From the NCBI GenBank assembly GCA_017447005.1, contig JAFSOM010000226.1, positions 1-28,122 of the forward strand: 28,122 nucleotides of DNA, read 5' to 3'. This DNA is from Oscillibacter sp. Its GTDB lineage: Bacteria; Bacillota; Clostridia; Oscillospirales; Oscillospiraceae. Below, in pieces: positions 22,614-28,122 of this stretch (the stretch's first letter is position 1; each line of letters begins with the position of its first letter). The notes under the pieces were generated by a model that did no database searches, had not been told where the DNA came from, and saw only the letters and a program-made list of their open reading frames with translations. Position numbers and translations under genes: made by a program.

Positions 22614-23195
22614 TTAAAACAACGACGCCAGCGCGGACGCCATTTCCTCTTCCGGCGTTGGCTCCCTGTTTTCGGCCTGTCCCATACGCTGACGCGCTTG
22701 CTGTAAGAGCCGCTCCGCCGCCTCAACGGACGCCTCGTCCACGTTCATACCCTGCGCCTTGCCGCTTTCGCATTCCCGCAAATCCGCCTGAATCGCCGCC
22801 ATAATCGCCCGTATTTGCGACTGCGTTTTCGCCGCCGCCAGTTTCCGGGCCAGCTTTGCGGCGTTAATGCCCATTGAGCCTTTGCCGCTTTCGCTTCCGG
22901 CTTCCTCCGCTTCCGTTTCGGATACGGAAAGGCTGTTTTGCTCCAATGACTTCGCCGCCGCTTCGATTTCCCGCATATCGTCGCTGTCAAGCGTAAGCTC
23001 TCCGCTTTCCGGCGTCTCTTGCTTCCGCTCACGAATGCGCTCTATGAATTGTCGCGCCTCATCGCTGATTTCCGCCGTATCCGTTTTCGCGGACAGCGTT
23101 CCGTTCTCCGCGCCCTGTACGGCGACGCCCGCTCTCTGCGGAACGCGGACGCTTTGCGAAACCGCGCCGTATGCGCCTATGCCTGTAATATTCAT
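22614..23195 (-). CDS. Unknown soluble protein, Ala/Glu-rich
   Basis: I do not recognise this 193-residue protein. It has no signal peptide or membrane segment. The N-terminal 30 residues look flexible (MNITGIGAYGAVSQSVRVPQ), then TDTAEISDEARQFIERIRER faintly resembles the entry to FlgM-type anti-sigma factors, and long charged helices rich in Glu, Ala, Lys and Gln follow (coiled-coil-like, about residues 45-185). No flagellar gene is near, so the FlgM resemblance is weak. The ATG at 23195 has only AGGGGG nearby. Two TATAAT boxes (minus strand, between 23207 and 23225) sit just upstream at the end of the M56 gene, giving it a possible promoter of its own. Confidence 0.75.
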   Translation of the reverse strand: MNITGIGAYGAVSQSVRVPQRAGVAVQGAENGTLSAKTDTAEISDEARQFIERIRERKQETPESGELTLDSDDMREIEAAAKSLEQNSLSVSETEAEEAGSESGKGSMGINAAKLARKLAAAKTQSQIRAIMAAIQADLRECESGKAQGMNVDEASVEAAERLLQQARQRMGQAENREPTPEEEMASALASLF

Positions 23196-23218
23196 AACGC
23201 CCCCTAATTATAACAAGA

Positions 23219-24478
23219 TTATAACAGTTTTATCAGTTGGACATAAAGCAAATCGTTCACGTCGAAAAACTCAACGGAGACTGCGGCGCCGTCCGACGGA
23301 CTGTCAAAGTAAACGGCGTTCATAGCTCCGCCGATTCCCGGAACTTTCAGAAAGCCGCCCCATAAAATTCCATACAGTCCGTCTTTCGGGGCCTCGTCCG
23401 GCAACAGGGCGCGGAACGCCCGCACGTCAATTTTCGCGCCGTTGCCGTCAAATATAAGGGGAAAACCGCCGTCGCTGTCCGTCTGATAGACCGTCACAAA
23501 CTCCGTATCATGGCTGACCTGATAGACCGTAAAGCCCGACAATTCCGTATAGCGCGGGAGCGATAATTTTTGAATAGCGCTCAAAACGGCGAACGATAAA
23601 GCAATCATACAGACGCATATCGCGGCGGCATTGCGTCGGGAATAGGGACGGTAATCCCGCACGCGCCGGAATCGTTCTTTCGTTTCGTCGAACGCCGTCC
23701 CGCCCGCGAACGCCGCCGGGGAGAACGTCTTTTCTTGAAATAAAGTCAGGCTTTCCAGAAGCGCCCGTCCGTAGGACAGCGCGTCCCGTCCGCTTTGGCG
23801 AATCGTCACGGCGTCGCAGATGTGCTCCATATCCTCCCGCAGTTTTCCCGCGCAGAACCGGAGAAACGGATTGACCCACAGAAGCGAACACAATACGTCC
23901 CACAGGAAGAAAATCCACAAATGCCCTAATCGGATATGTGTCCGTTCGTGCAGAACGATAGTTTGCAAGTCACTTTTATTCAGATGTTCCCACGCGATTT
24001 TAGGAATCACAATTTTCGGGAACAGAAGGCCCGTCGCAAACGGGGAAACCTCCGCGTCACAAAGGAAAATCCGCTGACCGTCTATTTCCTCCGACGGCAG
24101 GCCGCGCAGTATCCGGCGGAGTTTTGCGCGGCGGCGGTATGACAGAATGACGCCGACGGCAATTCCGAGCAAATATCCATAGCGCACAGGCCAATAACCG
24201 CTACACCAACTCTGCCACAGAATCAGCGGCAAACAGGCGCGGCTTTCGTAAAATACGCGGAGTTTCCCCAGAAACGGCGCGGAGACGAAAACTGCCCAGA
24301 CAGCGCCCTTTATAAACGGGCCGCGCTTCCAGACGAGTTTCCGCAATAACAGCGCAATCCCCAGAATCGGAAACGAAAGAACGGCGCAACGTCCCCAGAG
24401 CGTCGCAAAGTAGACGGCGCAGAAATCAAGAATTTCCGCAAGTCGGCGAAATGGGGCGGCGTAGGACCAGACGCTCAC
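23219..24478 (-). CDS. M56-family (BlaR1/MecR1-type) membrane metallopeptidase sensor
   Basis: A 419-residue protein. Several hydrophobic helices (about residues 15-48, 56-74, 83-112) precede a cytosolic zinc-peptidase domain: HExxH as H177-ERT-H181 in VLHERTHIRLGH, and the third ligand region EDMEHICDA (E218). Another TM lies near 288-308, followed by an extracytoplasmic C-terminal domain of about 110 residues with no penicillin-binding SxxK or KTG motif, so it is not a beta-lactam sensor of the classic kind. Such proteins inactivate a partner BlaI repressor by signal-driven proteolysis. The GTG start at 24478 overlaps the BlaI-type stop as GTGA, so the two are coupled. Confidence 0.92.
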   Translation of the reverse strand: MSVWSYAAPFRRLAEILDFCAVYFATLWGRCAVLSFPILGIALLLRKLVWKRGPFIKGAVWAVFVSAPFLGKLRVFYESRACLPLILWQSWCSGYWPVRYGYLLGIAVGVILSYRRRAKLRRILRGLPSEEIDGQRIFLCDAEVSPFATGLLFPKIVIPKIAWEHLNKSDLQTIVLHERTHIRLGHLWIFFLWDVLCSLLWVNPFLRFCAGKLREDMEHICDAVTIRQSGRDALSYGRALLESLTLFQEKTFSPAAFAGGTAFDETKERFRRVRDYRPYSRRNAAAICVCMIALSFAVLSAIQKLSLPRYTELSGFTVYQVSHDTEFVTVYQTDSDGGFPLIFDGNGAKIDVRAFRALLPDEAPKDGLYGILWGGFLKVPGIGGAMNAVYFDSPSDGAAVSVEFFDVNDLLYVQLIKLL

Positions 24479-24876
24479 GGCTGTCCGCCGCCCTTCCGCG
24501 CTTCCAGAATCTCCTCCAACTCCCGAATCTGCCCGTCCGTAAACGGAGCGTCCCGCAGAAACGCCGCCACAGCGTTAGCGCCGCTTCCGCGAAAGTAGGC
24601 GTTGACAAAATCGCGGCTTTTCTCTCGCAGGCATTCCTCCCGCGTCCGTCTGGCGAAATAGTGATAGACCCGGCTGTCGCGCCCGTCCACATCGTAACCA
24701 AGCAATCCCTTTTTACAGAGGTGATGGAGCAAAACGCGCTCCGTCCGCGCATCCATTCCGGCGTTTTTGTCAATCCGGCTGAGAATCTCCGCGGATGTGG
24801 GCTTGTCCTGACTGTCCCACACGGCCTCCATAATGAGCCACTCCCGTTCGGTGGGCGTTTTTTCGTTCTTTCGCAT
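24475..24876 (-). CDS. BlaI/MecI/CopY-family repressor
   Basis: A 133-residue winged-helix repressor: PTEREWLIMEAVWDSQDKPTS holds helix 1 and the turn, RTERVLLHHLCKKGLL the recognition helix, and DSRVYHYFARRTREEC the wing with the region where such repressors are cleaved. The C-terminal half mediates dimerisation. The ATG at 24876 has AGGAGG 7 nt upstream. It is co-transcribed with the M56 peptidase, its expected regulator. The AT-rich intergenic region upstream (24877-25081), shared with the divergent endoglucanase gene, probably holds its operator; the endoglucanase operon is a candidate target. Confidence 0.93.
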   Translation of the reverse strand: MRKNEKTPTEREWLIMEAVWDSQDKPTSAEILSRIDKNAGMDARTERVLLHHLCKKGLLGYDVDGRDSRVYHYFARRTREECLREKSRDFVNAYFRGSGANAVAAFLRDAPFTDGQIRELEEILEARKGGGQP

Positions 24877-24919
24877 AACGCCGCCTCCTGTCCGTTGTTG
24901 ATTTCACTATGTTTATCGG

Positions 24920-25011
24920 TTAATTTTCGTTAATTGTTAATGGTCTTTAATTATAAATTCAATATTTGGATGTTTGCACAAATAATATGGCGAATTTTGT
25001 GACGTTTCACA
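24920..25011. promoter_or_regulatory. AT-rich regulatory region between blaI-type gene and endoglucanase gene
   Basis: This part of the divergent intergenic region is far more AT-rich than its surroundings. GTTAAT occurs three times in 24 nt (24920-24943) and TTTAAT once nearby. A palindrome TGTGA-CGTT-TCACA lies at 24998-25011. These are candidate sites for the BlaI-type repressor or another regulator; none matches a BlaI operator consensus I can cite with certainty. Confidence 0.4.
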
Positions 25012-25022
25012 TTTTTGCGTCC

Positions 25023-25051
25023 TTTACAGGAGTAAACGCAAGTGATAAAAT
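25023..25051 (+). promoter_or_regulatory. Probable endoglucanase promoter
   Basis: TTTACA (25023-25028), 17-nt spacer, TAAAAT (25046-25051). Predicted start near 25058, about 25 nt before the start codon. Confidence 0.6.
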
Positions 25052-25081
25052 CGGAATCATTCCTATTGAGGGGAAAAAGGG

Positions 25082-26662
25082 GTGAAAGCGTTGAAAATAC
25101 GACTTTTCGCTATAACCGTCCTGTTCGGTCTTTTGCTGACCGTTTCCGTGTCGGCGACGTTCCGGGATGTGCCGGAAAATCACTGGTGCGCGCAAGCCAT
25201 TGACGATATGGCGGCGCGGGGGTTCCTTGCCGGATACGCGGACGGCGCGTTTCGCCCCGCCAATCCGGTGACGGCGGCGCAGTTTGTGACGATTCTGTCC
25301 CGTTGCGCGGAACTGGAACCCGTACCCGGAGAGGAAACCCATTGGGCGGCGGATACCATGCGGGCGGCGCTCCGGGCCGGGTGGTACGATTGGGACGAAC
25401 TGCCGCCTTCCGGGGAACGGTTCGATTTGCCGATACCCCGCTTTCTGGCGGTCAAAATTCTGATGAAAGCCCTGCTTCCCGATATGCGCGGGGACTATCT
25501 GACGGAATCGCAAAAAATCAAGGACTTCCAACTGCTGGACGGACGCTATTATGAAAGCGTTCTGGCCGCGTATTCCGGCGGCGTTCTGCTGGGCGACGCT
25601 TCCGGCTGTTTCCGCCCAAACGACGGCCTGTCCCGTGCCGCCGCGTGCGCAGTCATCTACCGCGCCTTGCAAAAGGCGTCCGTCGTCCCGACGCCCGACG
25701 ACGAAACCGCGCCGCAACCGGAAAGCGTCGTCAGTCCGGCGCGGGGCGGCGTCGCCGAAAACGGCTGGTTGCAAGTCAAAGGCGCGCAGTTATGTAACGA
25801 AGCCGGGAAAGCGGTCGTTTTACATGGCATGAGCAGTCACGGCCTGCAATGGTACGGGCAGTTCACGTCGGCGGAGGCGATTTGTAATACCGCCGCGTGG
25901 GGCGCGAACCTGTTCCGCGTCGCCATGTACACGGCGGAGGGCGGATACCTTAACAATCCGAAAGAAACGCGTGAAAAAGTTATTGCCGCCGCGGACGCCG
26001 CGATTGCCAACAATCTATACGTTATCTTTGACTGGCATATCCTCTCCGACGGAAATCCCATGAGCCATCAGGACGAAGCGGCGGCGTTTTTCGCCGATAT
26101 GTCGGAGCGTTACCGGGACTGTCCGGCGGTGTTGTACGAGATTTGCAACGAGCCGAACGGAAATATAACATGGGAGCGGGATATAAAGCCCTATGCCGAA
26201 AAAATCGCGGGCGTTATCCGGGAGCGTTCGCCCCGCGCCGTCATTCTGATTGGAAACAGTACGTGGAGCCAAGATATACACATAGCGGCGAAGTCTCCGC
26301 TGGAAGGCGACAATTTCATGTATACGTTCCATTTTTACGCCGGAACGCACGGCGAAAGTCTCCGTCAGCGTCTGCGGGACGCCGTATCGAATGGATTGCC
26401 GGTGTTCGTGTCGGAATGGGGAACCAGTCAGGCGGACGGAAGCGGCGGGGTCTATTTGGAGGAATCCGCCGCGTGGCTGGAACTGCTGGACGAATTGGGC
26501 GTCAGTTGGGCGAACTGGTCGCTGTGCGACAAAAACGAAACGTCCGCCGCCCTGCGTCCGGGAACCGCGCCGGACGCGGTCTGGACAGAGAACGACCTGA
26601 GCGAATCCGGCGCGTTTGTCTTTGCGCGTTTTGCGGAATCGGAAAGGAGCGAATCGGCATGA
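25082..26662 (+). CDS. SLH-anchored GH5 endoglucanase
   Basis: A 526-residue exported enzyme. A signal peptide (1-25, ending SVSA) leads to S-layer-homology repeats: a clear one at about 26-72 (FRDVPENHWCAQAIDDMAARG, GYADGAFRPANPVTAAQF), a degenerate one at 80-130 and another at 140-195 (GCFRPNDGLSRAA). SLH domains bind pyruvylated wall polymers, fixing the enzyme to the cell surface. The GH5 domain (about 225-515, GH5_2-like) has LHGMSSHGLQWYG, the acid/base E357 in YEICNEPNG and nucleophile E445 in VFVSEWGTS. It should cleave beta-1,4-glucans. Start is GTG 25082 or TTG 25091; GAGGGG and AAGGGG serve either. Its stop overlaps the next gene. Confidence 0.93.
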   Translation: MKALKIRLFAITVLFGLLLTVSVSATFRDVPENHWCAQAIDDMAARGFLAGYADGAFRPANPVTAAQFVTILSRCAELEPVPGEETHWAADTMRAALRAGWYDWDELPPSGERFDLPIPRFLAVKILMKALLPDMRGDYLTESQKIKDFQLLDGRYYESVLAAYSGGVLLGDASGCFRPNDGLSRAAACAVIYRALQKASVVPTPDDETAPQPESVVSPARGGVAENGWLQVKGAQLCNEAGKAVVLHGMSSHGLQWYGQFTSAEAICNTAAWGANLFRVAMYTAEGGYLNNPKETREKVIAAADAAIANNLYVIFDWHILSDGNPMSHQDEAAAFFADMSERYRDCPAVLYEICNEPNGNITWERDIKPYAEKIAGVIRERSPRAVILIGNSTWSQDIHIAAKSPLEGDNFMYTFHFYAGTHGESLRQRLRDAVSNGLPVFVSEWGTSQADGSGGVYLEESAAWLELLDELGVSWANWSLCDKNETSAALRPGTAPDAVWTENDLSESGAFVFARFAESERSESA

Positions 26663-27570
26663 AATATCTTATCATCGGCGCGGGCGGTACGGGCGGCCCG
26701 CTGGGGGCGTATCTGGCGAACGCGGGAAAGGACGTGACCTTTCTCGCAAGGGGCGCGCATTTGGACGCCATGCGCGAACAGGGATTCCGCGTCATTCGTC
26801 CGGCAGGAGACATCCGCCTGTTCCCGGTCAGCGTCGAAAGCGCGGAGACGTACCGCGACGCGCCGGATGTGATATTCGTCTGTGTAAAGGGGTATTCCCT
26901 GCCGGAAATCACGCCGTTTGTCCGGCGTGTCGCCCGCCGCGACACGATTGTGATTCCTCTGTTGAATCTCTACGGAACCGGGGGACGAATGCAAAAAGAA
27001 CTCCCGGAACCGCTGGTGACGGACGGCTGTATTTATGTGGCGGCGGCGATTGAATATCCGGGCTGTGTGCGCATGACAAGCGCTCTGCTCCGCGTCGTGT
27101 TCGGCGTCCGGGAGCCGGAGGAGTACAGGCCGGAACTGGAACAAATCGCGTCGGATTTGACAGAAAGCGGCGCGGAATGCGTTCTTTCCGGCAATATCCG
27201 GCGGGACGCCCTGATGAAATTTGCCTATGTTTCCCCGCAAGGCGCCTGCGGCCTTTATTACCGTATCCCGGCGGGAGGAATGCAGTCGCCGGGAGAGGCC
27301 AGAGACTGCTATATTGCCCTGATGGACGAAATCGCCGCGCTGGGAAAGGCGATGGGCGTCCCGTTGGAGGAGGACTACCGCGAACGGAATCTTGCGATTC
27401 TCGATTCCCTCCCGCCGGACATGACGACCTCTCTGCAAAAGGATGTGGCGGCGGGGAAACGGTCTGAACTTGACGGGCTGGTGTTTCAGGTCGTGCGAAT
27501 GGGAGAGCGTCTCGGCGTGCCGCTCCTCACCTATGAGAAAATCGCGGCGGAACTCTCAACGCGCCGTTGA
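26659..27570 (+). CDS. Ketopantoate reductase family protein (PanE/ApbA-like)
   Basis: A 303-residue NADPH-dependent reductase. The Rossmann start MKYLIIGAGGTGGPLGAYLA and VIFVCVKGYSLPEI match PanE, and the C-terminal domain has RDALMKFAYVSPQGACG with the catalytic Lys and SELDGLVFQVVRMGERLGVP with the conserved acid. The Asn usually four residues after that Lys is replaced by Val, so the substrate may not be ketopantoate. PanE makes pantoate for CoA synthesis. The ATG at 26659 overlaps the endoglucanase stop as ATGA, with GGAAAGGAG upstream; coupling to a secreted cellulase has no obvious metabolic logic. Confidence 0.88.
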   Translation: MKYLIIGAGGTGGPLGAYLANAGKDVTFLARGAHLDAMREQGFRVIRPAGDIRLFPVSVESAETYRDAPDVIFVCVKGYSLPEITPFVRRVARRDTIVIPLLNLYGTGGRMQKELPEPLVTDGCIYVAAAIEYPGCVRMTSALLRVVFGVREPEEYRPELEQIASDLTESGAECVLSGNIRRDALMKFAYVSPQGACGLYYRIPAGGMQSPGEARDCYIALMDEIAALGKAMGVPLEEDYRERNLAILDSLPPDMTTSLQKDVAAGKRSELDGLVFQVVRMGERLGVPLLTYEKIAAELSTRR

Positions 27571-27784
27571 GCCGACGCCGCTTTCAAAGGGCGAACGAAG
27601 CGAAAACAGGCCGTATGTTCCTGTTGCGACATAATTCGCGCCGCCCGTCGATGTTCCGCTCCCCATAATCTTCCCGCAATTTTTCAGAGCGTTTTGGGCG
27701 ATTCCGGGCGCTGGGAGGTTCGCCGGGACGCCCTTTTGAAAGCCTCCGTTTAGGGTCAAAATGCAACTCTTCTGAAATTGATGA

Positions 27785-27962
27785 TTTTTCGCCTGTTTTA
27801 CGCTGTTTTCCGGCTTTACGGTTCGTTTTTGTATGAGTTTTTGCGTGTTCTAAAAACGCGGGTTCCCATTTTTTACGCGATTTTTACCTGTTTTTTACGC
27901 GATTTTTGCGCACTTTTTACCTGTTTTTTGCGCACTTTTTACGCGGTTTTTACGCATTTTTT
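27785..27962 (+). repeat. Helically phased T-tract array (predicted curved DNA)
   Basis: T3-T6 runs recur about once per helical turn. In the regular part, runs start at 27869, 27881, 27891, 27903, 27914, 27924, 27936, 27947 and 27957, an average step of 11.0 bp; earlier runs at 27785, 27796, 27806, 27815, 27826 and 27838 keep a similar phase. Between runs are GC-rich words such as ACGCGA, GCGCAC and ACCTG; the ACCTG-containing unit repeats at 33 bp. Phased A/T-tracts bend DNA strongly. Confidence 0.8.
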
Positions 27963-27988
27963 ACGCGAAAATTTCCTTATTTTTTCCC

Positions 27989-28017
27989 TTGATTTTCCAG
28001 TTTTTGTGTGCTATGAT
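27989..28017 (+). promoter_or_regulatory. Promoter downstream of the T-tract array
   Basis: TTGATT (27989-27994), 17-nt spacer, TATGAT (28012-28017) with an extended -10 TG at 28009-28010. Predicted start near 28024. Confidence 0.7.
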
Positions 28018-28023
28018 TATACT

Positions 28024-28077
28024 GGTCATTTTATAGGGAGAAACTCTCCGGCTCTTTGCGCCGGGGAGTTTCTTTTC
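28024..28077 (+). ncRNA. Candidate short RNA or attenuated leader
   Basis: A transcript begun at the promoter 27989-28017 would meet the terminator 28040-28076 after about 50 nt. It is either a very short RNA or the attenuated leader of a gene beyond the window edge. No open frame fits in it. Confidence 0.4.
28040..28076 (+). terminator. Strong intrinsic terminator or attenuator
   Basis: A 13-bp stem GAAACTCTCCGGC / GCCGGGGAGTTTC (28040-28052 and 28060-28072, one wobble pair, 7-nt loop) followed by TTTT. It stands about 16 nt after the predicted transcription start. Confidence 0.85.
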
Positions 28078-28122
28078 ATCCGTGATGAAATCCGCAGGAT
28101 TCGACACGGATTCGCAACAGTC

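Larger units (their letters stand above)
27571..28122. other. Gene-free region with curved-DNA signature
   Basis: No credible gene is seen in these 552 nt; short frames here lack ribosome sites. 27571-27780 shows little beyond an AACAGG/CCTGTT hairpin near 27605 and a weak GGGCG/CGCCC hairpin with TTTT (27706-27737) that may end the PanE transcript. The rest holds phased T-tracts, a promoter and a terminator, listed separately. Confidence 0.6.

Noticed and set aside
22614..23195. Unknown protein as FlgM anti-sigma factor
   Set aside because: Only a short ISDEAR-like stretch is similar, the protein is about twice FlgM length and no flagellar gene is nearby.
24998..25011. TGTGACGTTTCACA as a CRP/FNR site
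   Set aside because: The spacer between half-sites is 4 nt, not the 6 of CRP-type sites.
25007..25774. Long minus-strand frame (255 codons) over the endoglucanase gene
   Set aside because: It is antisense to a clear SLH-GH5 gene, is Arg/Gln/His-rich as expected of a shadow frame and has no ribosome site.
26452..27438. 328-codon minus-strand frame over the PanE-like gene
   Set aside because: Shadow of the real frame; composition and lack of motifs mark it as non-coding.
27556..27759. 67-codon minus-strand frame after panE-like gene
   Set aside because: No ribosome site or promoter, and the translation looks like chance reading of intergenic DNA.
27785..27962. T-rich array as a CRISPR or iteron origin
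   Set aside because: Units are about 11 bp, spacers are not unique sequences of CRISPR length, and no cas or replication gene or DnaA-box cluster is near.

Overview
The window is GC-rich, densely coded DNA. Strong AGGAGG-type ribosome sites, sigma-A-like promoters with 17-bp spacers, frequent TTG and GTG starts, SLH-domain anchoring, a BlaI/M56 pair and RodA/MurF/Ddl genes point to a Gram-positive (Firmicutes/Clostridia-type, perhaps Oscillospirales) chromosome. No rRNA, tRNA, prophage, CRISPR array or autonomous transposase was seen. The taxonomic call is inference from gene style; no marker gene was compared.

Layout. 1-2768 (minus): prfA followed by a protein fusing Sua5 (tRNA t6A synthesis) to dephospho-CoA kinase, cut by the window edge. 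3037-8149 (minus): a tightly overlapping operon ddl - murF - ABC-F ATPase - DUF218 membrane protein, from a clear promoter at 8220-8248. 8312-9490 (minus): a RodA/FtsW-family glycosyltransferase. 9786-11614: divergent promoters serve a small unknown gene and a response regulator plus phosphopantetheinyl transferase operon. 11647-15590 (minus): a membrane diguanylate cyclase and a membrane HD-GYP phosphodiesterase, each with its own promoter. 15758-16879 (plus): an Rrf2 regulator and an iron-sulfur flavoprotein behind a promoter that overlaps a perfect dyad. 17065-18791 (minus): an HD hydrolase, a membrane protein and a HAD-type phosphatase. 19208-22551 (plus): a LysR regulator, then a Gfo/Idh/MocA oxidoreductase with a DUF554 membrane protein. 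22614-24876 (minus): an unknown protein and an M56/BlaI regulatory pair. 25082-27570 (plus): an SLH-anchored GH5 endoglucanase overlapping a PanE-family reductase. 27571-28122 has no gene: it holds helically phased T-tracts, a promoter and an intrinsic terminator.

The most notable structure lies between genes. Three copies of a 154-156 bp element (2866-3019, 9517-9672, 17572-17725) have inverted termini of the type CAATGTCATTAACTT and each is flanked by a 9-bp target duplication. They are non-autonomous transposable elements (MITEs). Each sits 27-97 bp upstream of a minus-strand start codon (prfA, rodA, the HD hydrolase); in rodA the element lies between promoter and ribosome site. A fourth, unrelated element (18882-19145) also has a 9-bp duplication and may have split a small gene.

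Functionally the window mixes envelope synthesis (ddl, murF, rodA, DUF218), translation (prfA, sua5, ABC-F), c-di-GMP signalling and several small regulator-plus-effector operons. No single new multi-gene defence or biosynthetic system was found. The best candidates for undescribed biology are the MITE family in gene leaders, the Sua5-CoaE fusion, the phased T-tract/promoter/terminator unit at the right edge and a three-way-junction leader at 20671-20724.
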